Numbered from the stretch's first letter, positions 32,466 to 41,080 are shown. The stretch: DNA of 64,000 bases from Ralstonia soli (GCF_023955655.1 NZ_JAMXHT010000005.1:61452-125451), one strand, 5' to 3'. Notes: generated by a model not told the origin, from the letters alone. Translations and numbers: made by a program.

Positions 32466-33548
32466 TCAGGGCACGATCGAGAGAAACAGGTACGACGCGA
32501 AGATCGCCACGTGCACCACGCCCTGCAGGATTGTCGTGCGGCCCTTGCCGAGCGTGAGTGCCGACACGATGAGCGTGAGCGCCAGCAGGACCATTTCCTT
32601 CGGCCCGAGCCCCAGTTCCAGCGGGCGGCCGATCCAGATGAAGACGGCGGCCACCGTGGGGATGGTCAACCCGATGCTGGCCAGCGCCGAGCCCAGCGCC
32701 AGGTTCAGGCTGGTCTGGATGCGATCGGCATTGGCGGCGCGCATGGCGGCCAGCCCTTCGGGCAGCAGCACCAGCGCGGCGATCACGATACCGACGGCTG
32801 CCGCCGGCGCTCCAGCGCTCAATAGCGCGGCTTCCACCGACGGCGACAGGATCTTGGCCAACCCGACCACGGCTACCAGCGACACCATCAGCAGCACTGC
32901 GCTGAAGGCTGCGATGCGCCCCGGCGGCGGCGGCGCATGCACGTCTTCATTCGGGCCTTCGGCGAGGAAGTAGTCTCGGTGGCGGATGGTCTGCACGATC
33001 ACGAAGCACCCGTACAGCACCAGCGAGGTGATCCCGGCAAACGCAAGCTGCGACGATGTCAGCACCGGGCCCGGCGTGGAACTCGTGTAGTTGGGCAGCA
33101 CCATCGTCAGCGTGACGAGTGCCGCCAGCACGGCCAGCGCGGCGTTGGCGCCCGGCGCCTGGAAGGCCTGCTCACGATGGCGCAGGCCGCCGACGAACAG
33201 GCACAGGCCCACGATGCCGTTGCAGATAATCATGACGGCGGCAAAAACGGTGTCGCGCGCCAGCCCCGCCTTCTCGGGCCCGGAAGACAGCATGACCGAG
33301 ACGATCAGCGCAACCTCGATCACTGTCACGGCAATGGCCAGGACCAGCGTGCCGAAGGGTTCGCCCACCTTGTGCGCCACCACCTCGGCGTGGTGCACGG
33401 CGGCGAAGACGGCGCCGGCCAGTGCAAGCGCCATCAGCGCGATCAGCCAGCCGGGCGGGGTCATGAGCGAGCCGGCCACCAGAACCACCCACGCGAGCAG
33501 CGGGGCGGCGACCGTCCAGGCGGGCAGCTTGTTGGAAGACGGGGCCAC
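32466..33548 (-). CDS. chaA: ChaA-type Ca2+(Na+)/H+ antiporter
   Basis: 360 residues, about ten transmembrane helices in two halves, each with a cation-exchanger motif: GEPFGTLVLAIAVTVIEVAL in the first half and LPEGLAAMRAANADRIQTSL with ALGSALASIGLTIP in the second (segments abbreviated). The acidic residues Glu in GEPFG/VIEVAL and in PEG are the expected ion ligands. Exports Ca2+ or Na+ using the proton gradient, inner membrane. The loop between halves is Pro-rich (HAPPPPGR). Single-gene unit, convergent with the SDR. Confidence 0.93.
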   Translation of the reverse strand: MAPSSNKLPAWTVAAPLLAWVVLVAGSLMTPPGWLIALMALALAGAVFAAVHHAEVVAHKVGEPFGTLVLAIAVTVIEVALIVSVMLSSGPEKAGLARDTVFAAVMIICNGIVGLCLFVGGLRHREQAFQAPGANAALAVLAALVTLTMVLPNYTSSTPGPVLTSSQLAFAGITSLVLYGCFVIVQTIRHRDYFLAEGPNEDVHAPPPPGRIAAFSAVLLMVSLVAVVGLAKILSPSVEAALLSAGAPAAAVGIVIAALVLLPEGLAAMRAANADRIQTSLNLALGSALASIGLTIPTVAAVFIWIGRPLELGLGPKEMVLLALTLIVSALTLGKGRTTILQGVVHVAIFASYLFLSIVP

Positions 33549-33941
33549 GGAATTCTCCTTGTTGTTGCCTCAACGCCGACGGGGGCAGCGAAGGGGTGGA
33601 TACGATGTGACCCGAATATAAAGCATGTGCGGAGCATTGGCCTGCACATGCACAACGCGTCATACCGTCAAAGTCGCCGGGAACCGCGTGCATCTTGGTG
33701 CTTTCTACGCATATCAGGCAGCCTGCGCGGCGTGCGGGCCCTCGCTGAGCCCCTGGGGTGCAAGGGGCAGCCGTGCTCTGAAGTGACATGTTTGGGACGA
33801 AAATTTGCATCGGCTGCGTGGAAGCTGCCGAGGCTAGAATTTTCCGCAACGCGGCGCTGAGGCTGTGGCCGGTCAAGCCAACCTGATCGCCCTGATCAGT
33901 CGCGCAACGCGCCATCGATTTTCAAAACGGAGGAGGGCATC
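33549..33941. other. Intergenic region, no gene seen
   Basis: 393 bp between divergent genes. A weak GCCCCT/AGGGGC hairpin at 33749-33768 and a TAGAAT -10-like sequence near 33834 are all that stands out. Ends with GGAGG before the GTG start at 33942. Confidence 0.4.
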
Positions 33942-34337
33942 GTGGCAGAGCAAGACAAGCAAGCAGGACGCGCACGCCGTGCGCAGGTGATGGGCGATGC
34001 GTTTGTCGAACGCGCAATGAGCGGGCTGGATGCCTTCTCGGCGCCGCTGCAGGACTGGCTCAACGAGCACGCCTGGGGCAGCACGTGGCAGCGCGAGGGC
34101 ATCGATCTCAAGACGCGCAGCCTGTGCACGTGCGCGATGCTCGCCGCGCTGGGCCGCAGCACCGAGCTCAAGGGCCACGTGCGGGGCGCCATCAACAACG
34201 GCGCGACAGCGGTGGAGATCCGCGAAGTGCTGCTGCACAGCGCCATCTATGCTGGTGCGCCGGCCGCCATCGAGGCATTTCGCTCTGCACGCGAAGTGCT
34301 CAACGAACTCGGTGTGACGATCGAAGCGGAACGCTGA
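33942..34337 (+). CDS. Carboxymuconolactone decarboxylase-family protein (PcaC-like)
   Basis: 131 residues, about the length of PcaC. The CMD pattern is complete: DLKTRSLCTCAMLAALGRS, ELKGHVRGAINNGATAVEIREVL and LLHSAIYAGAPAAIEAF. PcaC decarboxylates 4-carboxymuconolactone in protocatechuate breakdown; other family members are peroxidases, but the CxxC of AhpD is not present here (LCTC is out of place). GTG start at 33942 follows GGAGG. No other pca gene is intact nearby, only a hydrolase remnant downstream, so the pathway role is uncertain. Confidence 0.82.
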   Translation: MAEQDKQAGRARRAQVMGDAFVERAMSGLDAFSAPLQDWLNEHAWGSTWQREGIDLKTRSLCTCAMLAALGRSTELKGHVRGAINNGATAVEIREVLLHSAIYAGAPAAIEAFRSAREVLNELGVTIEAER

Positions 34338-34366
34338 CACGGAGCCACGTATGCCCGCCTTCATCC

Positions 34367-34507
34367 AGCCCGAACACGCGGTATCTGGCGCGGACGATTC
34401 CCGGCGTGCAGCTTGTGACGTTGCCTGTGGTGAGCCAGTTCGCGCCGTTGCAGCGGCCGGCGCTATTCAATGGCGCCGTGCTGGCATTCTTGCGTGGACC
34501 GGCTTAG
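34367..34507 (+). pseudogene. Alpha/beta-hydrolase C-terminal remnant
   Basis: In one frame, 46 codons read like the end of an alpha/beta hydrolase: RYLARTIPGVQLVTLPVVSQ then FAPLQRPALFNGAVLAFLRG and a stop. The position of the catalytic His of such proteins is Gln here (VVSQFAPLQ for the usual S/GHxAxLxxP). No catalytic Ser or Asp region precedes it and no sensible start exists. It lies 30 bp after the PcaC-like gene; PcaD-type hydrolases are common neighbours of pcaC, so this may be the last trace of a lost partner. Confidence 0.55.
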
Positions 34508-34532
34508 CGGGGCGTTTGCGCAAGCGCCTCGC

Positions 34533-34569
34533 GTTATCCACAGAAACAGTGGGTAAGCCTGTGGATAAC
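34533..34569. promoter_or_regulatory. Perfect inverted pair of DnaA boxes
   Basis: GTTATCCACAG (34533-34543) and CTGTGGATAAC (34559-34569) are exact 11-bp inverted copies, each holding the consensus DnaA box TTATCCACA, separated by 15 bp. They lie in non-coding DNA. They may titrate DnaA or respond to its ATP state. No dnaA, dnaN, parAB or AT-rich unwinding element is seen here, so it does not look like oriC. Confidence 0.75.
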
Positions 34570-34711
34570 GATGCCTGATCGCGATACCACGCGGTTCGCC
34601 GTCCACTGCTGCCTGCGTAGGCAAAAACTGGCGAGGTGCCAAGACGTGGCGCCGATGCCGGATTCAATCCTCGCTTGAATTGGCCCCTCTTGATCGGCCC
34701 CGATTGGCTGC

Positions 34712-35215
34712 TTAATTGGGCGTGCCCGGCGTGGTGTACGTCGCCTTGATCGCCTTGTGGCGGGCTTCCATTTCCTGGCGCAGGGCGCGGCGCTGCTGGG
34801 CAGCTTCGAAGCGCTCCTTCTCTTCAGCGTTGGCGGGCGCCAGTGGTGGCACGTCGGCGGGTTTGCCGTCGTCGTCCACGGCCACCATGGTGAAGTAGCA
34901 GCTGTTGGTGTGGCGCACGACCTGGTTGCGGATGTTCTCCGTGACCACCTTGATGCCGATTTCCATCGACGTGCGGCCGGTGTAGTTGACCGACGCGAGG
35001 AACGTCACCAGTTCGCCCACGTGGATCGGCTGGCGGAACACCACCTGGTCCACCGACAGCGTGACGACGTAGCGGCCTGCATAGCGGCTCGCGCATGCAT
35101 AGGCAACCTGGTCGAGCAGCTTGAGGATGTGGCCGCCGTGCACGTTGCCGGAAAAGTTGGCCATGTCGGGCGTCATCAGCACGGTCATGCTGAGCTGGTG
35201 GGATTGCGTATTCAT
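34712..35215 (-). CDS. YciA-type hot-dog acyl-CoA thioesterase
   Basis: 167 residues. The hot-dog signature MANFSGNVHGGHILKLLDQ with the catalytic-region Asp, then RYVVTLSVDQVVFRQPIHVGE and TNSCYFTMVAVDDDGKP. Cytoplasmic acyl-CoA thioesterases of this group (YciA, BFIT) hydrolyse a wide range of acyl-CoAs. The last ~40 residues form a charged helix (EEKERFEAAQQRRALRQEME). ATG at 35215 gives the family start. Single-gene unit. Confidence 0.92.
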   Translation of the reverse strand: MNTQSHQLSMTVLMTPDMANFSGNVHGGHILKLLDQVAYACASRYAGRYVVTLSVDQVVFRQPIHVGELVTFLASVNYTGRTSMEIGIKVVTENIRNQVVRHTNSCYFTMVAVDDDGKPADVPPLAPANAEEKERFEAAQQRRALRQEMEARHKAIKATYTTPGTPN

Positions 35216-35387
35216 GGGGGCGTTGAAACCGAAAGATGGGGGAAAGCGGGACGCAGAAATGGGTACGGAGCAGGGTGCCATTGTGCCGTGGCCGACTCAC
35301 CTTGTGCTGCATTGCGCGAAATTTGGTGGCATCGCGCTACACTATCGGTTTCTGCCGCAAACGATTTTCGGCCCCGCCTGCCTTTCG

Positions 35388-35795
35388 ATGCACCGCTTGC
35401 TGACGCGCCTCCTGCTCTGGCTGGTTGTCCTGGCACTCCCCCTGCAAGGGTTTGCCGCGACGGCCATGATGGCGCACGCCGGTGCGACGGATGACGCCGC
35501 GGTTGCCATGACCATGCCGGCGGATAACAGCGCCGTCATGTCCGACGCCTGCCACGAGCACGAAGAGGCCATGGCCGGCATGATGGCCGATGGCGACACC
35601 AAGGCCCCAACACAGTCGCACTGCAAGACCTGCCCGATCTGCGCGGCCTGTTCGCTTGGTTCGGTTGTTCCGCTGGCCGCCAGCCTTGGCGTGCCGCTGA
35701 TCACGCTGCCTGCCGCCGCGCCGCGTGCAGGCTCTGTTTCCTTCCGCAGCTTCATCCCCGAAGCGCTGCAACGTCCACCCTCGATTCGCGTCTGA
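35388..35795 (+). CDS. DUF2946-like exported Cys/Met-rich protein
   Basis: 135 residues. An N-terminal signal or membrane segment (LLTRLLLWLVVLALPLQGFA) is followed by a Met/His/Asp-rich stretch (EAMAGMMADGDTK, HEHEEA) and a Cys cluster HCKTCPICAACS, then a second hydrophobic stretch. This organisation matches DUF2946-type proteins found with copper-resistance genes. It opens the copper cluster that continues for another five genes, and likely binds Cu in the periplasm or is a small membrane component. Exact role unknown. Confidence 0.72.
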   Translation: MHRLLTRLLLWLVVLALPLQGFAATAMMAHAGATDDAAVAMTMPADNSAVMSDACHEHEEAMAGMMADGDTKAPTQSHCKTCPICAACSLGSVVPLAASLGVPLITLPAAAPRAGSVSFRSFIPEALQRPPSIRV

Positions 35796-35892
35796 CGCCA
35801 CCAGTCCGTCCATAGAAGGTCTGGCTTCCGGTTTCACGGCCTTGGCTTTCGCCATACGTGCCGTGCGTCATCACGCTTGATCGAGGTTTCTC

Positions 35893-36228
35893 ATGCTTTC
35901 CACACGATGGTTCGTGGCCCTGGCGCTGCTTGCGCTGGCGTCGCCATGGGCATTGGCGCAAGGTGTGTCGGCGCCTGCTGCTGCACCTGACCCCTTGAAC
36001 GCGGATGCGGTAGTGCCTGCGGCCGCCGCACCGCGCACATTCGACAGCTATCACGCGTATCGCGATACGGGCCCCGCCTCCTGGCACGAGACCAACGCGG
36101 CTGTCACGCCCAAGTCGGGCGCCTCCGCGCACGATGGTCATGCGGGGCACGCGATGCCCGCGAGCGCGCCGGTCGCCTCTCCAGCCAAGCCTGCCGGCGA
36201 TGCCATGCCCGGCATGCATCACCACTGA
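35893..36228 (+). CDS. Small exported His/Met-rich protein of the copper cluster
   Basis: 111 residues. Signal peptide (1-22, ending WALAQG), an Ala/Pro-rich middle, and a C-terminal half with HDGHAGHAMPAS and GDAMPGMHHH, typical Cu(I)/Cu(II)-binding clusters. Nine bases separate its stop from the TolC-like gene, whose ribosome-binding site overlaps this stop, so they are co-translated. Probably a periplasmic copper chaperone or buffer; no named family recognised. Confidence 0.7.
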   Translation: MLSTRWFVALALLALASPWALAQGVSAPAAAPDPLNADAVVPAAAAPRTFDSYHAYRDTGPASWHETNAAVTPKSGASAHDGHAGHAMPASAPVASPAKPAGDAMPGMHHH

Positions 36229-36237
36229 GGAGGCGCC

Positions 36238-37635
36238 ATGTTGAACACTTCTACACGCCGCCTCGCCTTGTCCGCGCTGGCCGCGACGCTGCTGTTGGGC
36301 GGCTGCGCCACCATCACGCAAGACAGCGGCTTCAAGACCGTCGCCGATGTGGCACGCGACCGGCTCGGCAAGGACGCCACCTGGCAGCGCTCGCCCGAGG
36401 CACGCGACAGCGCCGCCCAGCGCACGCAGGAGCTGCTCGCCCAGCCGCTGACGATGGACAGTGCGGTGCAGATCGCGCTGCTGAATAACCGCGGGCTGCA
36501 GGCTTCGTACGCGGAACTCGGCCTGTCCGAAGCCGCGCTCGTGCAGGCCAGCCGCTTGCCCAATCCCGGCTTCAGCTTCAAGCGCACGCGCAGCGGCGAT
36601 GATTTGTCGATCGAGCGCACGTTCTCGCTGTCGTTCCTGAGCCTGCTCACGCTACCGATGGCCGCGCGCATCGAGGGGCGCTACTTCGAGCAGACCAAGT
36701 TGCTGACCGCCAATCAGATGTTGCAGGTGGCGGCCGACACGCGCCGTGCGTACGTCAACGCTGTGGCCGCCGAGCAGTCTGCACGCTATGCCGAGCAGGT
36801 TCAGCAGGCCGCCGAGGCGGGCGCTGAATTTGCCAAACGGCTGGCCGCAGCAGGCAACTTCAGCAAGCTCAACCGCGCACGCGAGCAAGCCTTCTATGCG
36901 GAAGCGACGGCCACGCTCGCACGCACACGCCAGCAAGCACAGGCCGAGCGCGAGGCGTTGATTCGCCAGCTTGGTTTGTGGGGCGCGGACACCGGCTTCA
37001 AGCTGCCGGAGCGCCTGCCAGACCTGCCGAAGGACCGCCCGGAATTGCAGCAGATCGAGGCCTACGCGCTGCGAAACCGGCTCGATATCCAGGCCGGCAA
37101 GTTGCAGGTGGAAGGGCTCGCATCGTCGCTGGGCCTCACGCAGGCCACGCGCTTCATCAACGTGCTGGACCTCGGCTACGTGCGCAACAGCAAATCGAAC
37201 GAGCCGCGCGAAACCGGCTACGAGATCGGCCTCGAGATTCCGCTATTCGACTGGGGTGGTGCCCGTGTGGCGCGCGCGCAGGCGATCTACATGCAGGCCG
37301 CCGATCAGCTTGCGGACACGGCCGTGCGCGCGCGCTCCGAAGTGCGCGAATCGTACGTGCGCTACCAGACCGCGTACGACCTCACGCGCCACTACCGCGA
37401 CGAGGTCGTGCCGCTGCGCAAGACGATCTCCGACGAGATGCTGCTGCGCTACAACGGCATGCTCGTGAGCGTGTTCGAGCTGTTGGCCGATGCACGCGAG
37501 CAGGTGAATGCGGTGAACGGCTACATCGACGCGCTGCGCGGCTACTGGATCGCGCAGACCGATCTGCAGATGGCGCTGGGCGGAAAGCTGCCGCCGGCCG
37601 AAGCCCCCGCACCCACGCATCCTCAAGGACACTGA
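36238..37635 (+). CDS. TolC-family outer membrane efflux lipoprotein
   Basis: 465 residues. A lipoprotein signal with lipobox LLLGGC (Cys23) is followed by two TolC/OEP repeats: LTMDSAVQIALLNNRGLQAS and later RPELQQIEAYALRNRLDIQ mark the starts of the two helical hairpins, with YEIGLEIPLFDWGGARVARA as the strand of the second beta hairpin. Outer-membrane channels of this kind pair with RND or MFS pumps; here no RND or membrane-fusion gene is adjacent. In the copper cluster it may export copper or Cu-binding peptide, or work with a pump encoded elsewhere. Confidence 0.92.
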   Translation: MLNTSTRRLALSALAATLLLGGCATITQDSGFKTVADVARDRLGKDATWQRSPEARDSAAQRTQELLAQPLTMDSAVQIALLNNRGLQASYAELGLSEAALVQASRLPNPGFSFKRTRSGDDLSIERTFSLSFLSLLTLPMAARIEGRYFEQTKLLTANQMLQVAADTRRAYVNAVAAEQSARYAEQVQQAAEAGAEFAKRLAAAGNFSKLNRAREQAFYAEATATLARTRQQAQAEREALIRQLGLWGADTGFKLPERLPDLPKDRPELQQIEAYALRNRLDIQAGKLQVEGLASSLGLTQATRFINVLDLGYVRNSKSNEPRETGYEIGLEIPLFDWGGARVARAQAIYMQAADQLADTAVRARSEVRESYVRYQTAYDLTRHYRDEVVPLRKTISDEMLLRYNGMLVSVFELLADAREQVNAVNGYIDALRGYWIAQTDLQMALGGKLPPAEAPAPTHPQGH

Positions 37636-37637
37636 AC

Positions 37638-38936
37638 ATGGTTTCCCGACGTCAATTTCTCGGTGGCACGGGCGCGGCCATGCTGGGCGCGGCGATGGTC
37701 TCGCGCGCTGGCGCCGCCTCGTTGCCCGAAGCGCCGCTGCAATCGAAACCCGCCACGCAGCCGCCGCTCGCGCCGCCCAATGGCCGGCCCTACAACCCCG
37801 TCGTCACGCTCAATGGCTGGACGCTGCCCTGGCGTATGCGCGGCGGTTGGAAGGAGTTCCACCTCGTGGCCGAACCGGTCGAGCGCGAATTCGCGCCCGG
37901 CATGACGGGCCACCTGTGGGGCTACAACGGCCAGAGCCCAGGCCCCACGATCGAATGCGTGGAAGGCGACCGCGTGCGCATCTTCGTCACCAACAAGCTG
38001 CCCGAGCACACCACGGTGCACTGGCACGGCATGATCCTGCCCGCCGGCATGGACGGCGTGGGCGGCCTCTCGCAGCCGCACATTCCGCCCGGCAAGACCT
38101 TCGTCTACGAGTTCGAGATGAAGAAGTCCGGCACCTTCATGTACCACCCGCATTCCGACGAGATGGTGCAGATGGCGATGGGCATGATGGGCTTTATCGT
38201 CGTGCACCCCAAAGACCCCGCGCAGCATCGCGTGGACCGCGACTTCGTCTTCCTGCTCGCTGCCTACGACATCGACCCCGGCTCGTATACGCCGCGCGTG
38301 GCGGAGATGACCGACTTCAACATGTGGACGTGGAACAGCCGCGTCTTCCCCGGCATTGATCCGCTGCCCGTGCGCCTGGGCGACCGCGTGCGCATCCGCA
38401 TGGGCAACCTCACGATGACGAATCACCCGATGCACGTGCACGGCCATACGTTCGAGGTGGCCGGCACGGATGGCGGCTGGGTCCAGCCCAGTGCACGCTG
38501 GCCCGAGGTGACGGTGGACATTGGCGTGGGCCAGATGCGTGCCATCGAGTTCGTTGCCGACAACCCCGGCGACTGGGCCTTCCACTGCCACAAGTCGCAC
38601 CACACGATGAACGCCATGGGGCACAACGTGCCGACCATGATCGGCGTGCAGCAGAAAGACCTCGCCAAGAAGATGAATGCGCTGGTGCCCGACTACATGG
38701 GCATGGGCCAGGCCGGCATGGCCGACATGGGCGAGATGGAAATGCCGCTGCCCGACAACACCCTGCCGATGATGACAGGGCAGGGCCCCTTCGGCGCCAT
38801 CGAAATGGGCGGCATGTTCACCGTGATGAAGGTGCGGCGCGATCTGCCGCGCAACAGCTACGCCGACCCCGGTTGGTACAAGCACCCCAAGGGCACCGTC
38901 GCCTACGAATACACCGGCAACGATGCCGACAACTGA
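37638..38936 (+). CDS. Tat-exported multicopper oxidase
   Basis: 432 residues. Twin-arginine signal (SRRQFLGG then an Ala-rich core). Copper ligands: HWHG, YHPHSDE, HPMHVHGH and WAFHCHKSHHTMNAMGH; the last fits HCH-x3-H-x4-M for type 1 and trinuclear copper. A Met-rich region (GMGQAGMADMGEMEMPLP) lies after residue ~350, as in Cu-tolerance oxidases of the CueO/CopA type that oxidise Cu(I). The start is two bases after the TolC-like stop. Located in the periplasm. Confidence 0.93.
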   Translation: MVSRRQFLGGTGAAMLGAAMVSRAGAASLPEAPLQSKPATQPPLAPPNGRPYNPVVTLNGWTLPWRMRGGWKEFHLVAEPVEREFAPGMTGHLWGYNGQSPGPTIECVEGDRVRIFVTNKLPEHTTVHWHGMILPAGMDGVGGLSQPHIPPGKTFVYEFEMKKSGTFMYHPHSDEMVQMAMGMMGFIVVHPKDPAQHRVDRDFVFLLAAYDIDPGSYTPRVAEMTDFNMWTWNSRVFPGIDPLPVRLGDRVRIRMGNLTMTNHPMHVHGHTFEVAGTDGGWVQPSARWPEVTVDIGVGQMRAIEFVADNPGDWAFHCHKSHHTMNAMGHNVPTMIGVQQKDLAKKMNALVPDYMGMGQAGMADMGEMEMPLPDNTLPMMTGQGPFGAIEMGGMFTVMKVRRDLPRNSYADPGWYKHPKGTVAYEYTGNDADN

Positions 38937-38973
38937 ACCTCTTCTGTTCTGAATACGAGATGCGAGACACGCT

Positions 38974-39462
38974 ATGCAACGCAACCTGATCCGCTGCGCC
39001 GTTCTGGCCACGCTGATGTCGATGGCCGCCATCGCCCACGCAGCAGGCAATCACGCCGGTGGGCATGACCATGGAGATGCTGCCATCGGCGAACCTGGTG
39101 ATGCCGCACACATCACGCGCACCGTGCGCGTCGACATGGCCGACACCATGCGCTTCAACCCCGCGCAGATTACCGTGCAGCGTGGTGAGACGATTCGCTT
39201 TGAAGTCATCAACAGCGGCCGCGTGCGGCACGAGATGACGCTCGGCACGCCGGCCGAGCTGCTCGCCCACGCCGAGCAGATGCGCAAACACCCGGAGATG
39301 GAACACGCCGACGGCAATGCCATCACCGTCGACCCTGGTCAGCGCGGCGAGATCATCTGGCGTTTCACCCAGGCCGGCACGGTGGACTTCGCCTGTCTGC
39401 AGCCGGGCCACTTCGAGGCCGGCATGCGTGGCGCCGTGCAGGTGCGCGCAAACCAGTCCTGA
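38974..39462 (+). CDS. Periplasmic cupredoxin-like copper protein
   Basis: 162 residues. Signal peptide (1-23), a His-rich linker (GNHAGGHDHGD), then a cupredoxin domain with type 1 ligands His in VRHEMTLG and CLQPGHFEAGM (Cys, His, Met). Likely accepts electrons or Cu from the multicopper oxidase gene 37 bp upstream, or stores Cu. ATG at 38974 opens the signal peptide. Co-transcribed with the copper operon. Confidence 0.88.
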   Translation: MQRNLIRCAVLATLMSMAAIAHAAGNHAGGHDHGDAAIGEPGDAAHITRTVRVDMADTMRFNPAQITVQRGETIRFEVINSGRVRHEMTLGTPAELLAHAEQMRKHPEMEHADGNAITVDPGQRGEIIWRFTQAGTVDFACLQPGHFEAGMRGAVQVRANQS

Positions 39463-39502
39463 GCTTTTCTTTTTCCACTTTTGTTTCAACGAGGAGCCCA
39501 AC

Positions 39503-39826
39503 ATGTCCATTCGCCATGCCCTGATGCTGGCCGCGCTGCTAGGCGTCGCACCCCTTGTCCACGCGGCGGAAGATGCTGCTTCTGCACCGGCAGCCACAAC
39601 CGCCGCACCCATGTCCGAAGGCGAGATCAAGAAGATCGACACCGTCGCCGGCAAGCTCACCATCAAGCACGGCCCGCTCGACAACCTCGGCATGGAACCG
39701 ATGACGATGGTCTTCCGCGTGCAGGATCCGGCGATGCTCACGCAGGTGCACGTTGGCAGCAAGGTGCACTTTGTCGCCGAGAAGGTGAACGGCGCGCTGA
39801 CCGTGACGGTGTTGGAGGCCAACTAG
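39503..39826 (+). CDS. CusF-like periplasmic copper chaperone
   Basis: 107 residues. Signal peptide (1-22) and an OB-fold CusF domain: KHGPLDNLGMEPMTMVFRV holds His56, Met67 and Met69, equivalent to His36, Met47 and Met49 of E. coli CusF, but the Trp44 that caps the copper ion is replaced by Met64. CusF hands Cu(I) to the CusB/CusA pump; neither gene is in this cluster. GAGGAG precedes the ATG at 39503. Last gene of the copper cluster. Confidence 0.88.
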   Translation: MSIRHALMLAALLGVAPLVHAAEDAASAPAATTAAPMSEGEIKKIDTVAGKLTIKHGPLDNLGMEPMTMVFRVQDPAMLTQVHVGSKVHFVAEKVNGALTVTVLEAN

Positions 39827-39920
39827 GCTGCTGCGTTGGTACAAGGGAAGCGGGCCGGCGCTGCCGGCGGCGGCGCGTTACACTCTTCCTCTTTGGCCGT
39901 CTTTGCACGTTTTTTCCGTC

Positions 39921-40715
39921 ATGACCGCGTCTGTTTCTTCCACCGCCACCCACGCCCATCCGCTTTCCGATGAGCAACAAGCCTTTTTCAACGAGCACGG
40001 CTATATCGTGCTGCGCGGCTTTGCCAGTCAGCAGACGAGTGCCGCGCTGCTTGCGGCCGCACAGGACGGTCTGGCCCGAGCGGCAGCGCCGGTGGAACTG
40101 GAAACCGACGTCGGCTATGCAGGTGCACCCGCCTCGCGCGAAGCCGAAGGTGGCCAGACCGTGCGCCGCCTGCTCGATGCCGATTCGCGCGGCACGCCTT
40201 ACACCGAATGGGCGCGTGACCCACACGTGGCCGGTGCGATTGCGCAGTTGATCGGCGGCCCGGTGCACCTTTCGCTTGCGCACCACAATTGCGTGATGAC
40301 GAAGCACCCGGCGTTCGGCACCGCCACGCATTGGCACCGCGACAGCCGCTACTGGTCGTTCGCGCGTAACGAACTGGTGTCGTCATGGCTGGCGCTGGTG
40401 GAAGAGACGGTCGACAACGGCTGCCTGTGGGTCATTCCCGGCAGCCACAAGCTGGAGCTGCCCGCAGACCGTTTTGACGCCAAGCTGTTCCTGCGGCAGG
40501 AACTGCCCGAGAACCGCGCCCTGATCGACACGGCCCGCCCCGTGCCGCTGTTGCCCGGCGACGTGCTGCTTTTCCACTGCAACACGTTCCATGCGGCGCG
40601 CGCCAACCAGACGGGTGCGGTCAAATTTTCGGCGGTGTTTACCTATTACGGCCCAGGGAATTACCCGATGCCCGGCACGCGATCGTCCGCACGGCCTGAT
40701 CCGCTGGTCGGTTGA
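39921..40715 (+). CDS. PhyH-family Fe(II)/2-oxoglutarate dioxygenase
   Basis: 264 residues. The iron facial triad is visible as HWHRD (His and Asp) and a distal His in FHCNTFHAARANQTG, followed by VKFSAVFTYYG with the region that binds 2-oxoglutarate. PhyH-type enzymes hydroxylate diverse small molecules. Soluble. ATG at 39921 (an upstream ATG-like start at 39903 is less likely). 94 bp after the copper cluster, with its own promoter space; substrate unknown. Confidence 0.88.
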   Translation: MTASVSSTATHAHPLSDEQQAFFNEHGYIVLRGFASQQTSAALLAAAQDGLARAAAPVELETDVGYAGAPASREAEGGQTVRRLLDADSRGTPYTEWARDPHVAGAIAQLIGGPVHLSLAHHNCVMTKHPAFGTATHWHRDSRYWSFARNELVSSWLALVEETVDNGCLWVIPGSHKLELPADRFDAKLFLRQELPENRALIDTARPVPLLPGDVLLFHCNTFHAARANQTGAVKFSAVFTYYGPGNYPMPGTRSSARPDPLVG

Positions 40716-40814
40716 CGTTGGCCCTCCCCCATTTGTAGGTGGGCGGCGGACAGATTTGTGTCACGCGCCTTTGCTAAGGTGGACTTTCAATAATGACGAG
40801 ACGGGGAAACCACC

Positions 40815-41036
40815 ATGCCAATTCAGGAAGTGACACACGGAGCGCATGTCATCTTCATCGATCCGTTGCAACGCGATGATCGTCGTTGGACGGCTCGTTT
40901 CCAGGTCTGCCGCGCTGGCCATATCGTGTGCGATTGGGAAGACGTGGAGATGCCGGAAGGGTTTATCTCGGCCCAGCTTGCCTTAAGCGCCAGTGTGCTG
41001 TTGGCGGAACACCGATTGTCCAGCTTGCCGCACTAG
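40815..41036 (+). CDS. Hypothetical protein, 73 aa
   Basis: ATG at 40815 follows an A/G-rich GGGGAAACCACC stretch. The product has strands (HVIFIDPLQRDDRRWTARFQV) and a C-terminal helix, soluble, one Cys pair (VCRAGHIVC). No family recognised. A strong rho-independent terminator lies 14 bp after its stop, supporting a real transcription unit. Confidence 0.65.
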   Translation: MPIQEVTHGAHVIFIDPLQRDDRRWTARFQVCRAGHIVCDWEDVEMPEGFISAQLALSASVLLAEHRLSSLPH

Positions 41037-41050
41037 CCTCGGTCAAACAA

Positions 41051-41080
41051 AAACGCCCGCCTTCCCCAGCGGGCGTTTCT
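41051..41080 (+). terminator. Rho-independent terminator
   Basis: AAACGCCCGC / GCGGGCGTTT hairpin with an 8-nt loop followed by TTTCTGTTTC. An A-run on the 5' side (41047-41053) means it could act on both strands, also for the convergent peptidase gene. Confidence 0.88.

Noticed and set aside
34500..34711. Replication origin
   Set aside because: Only two DnaA boxes, no AT-rich unwinding region, and no dnaA, dnaN, rep or par genes in the window.
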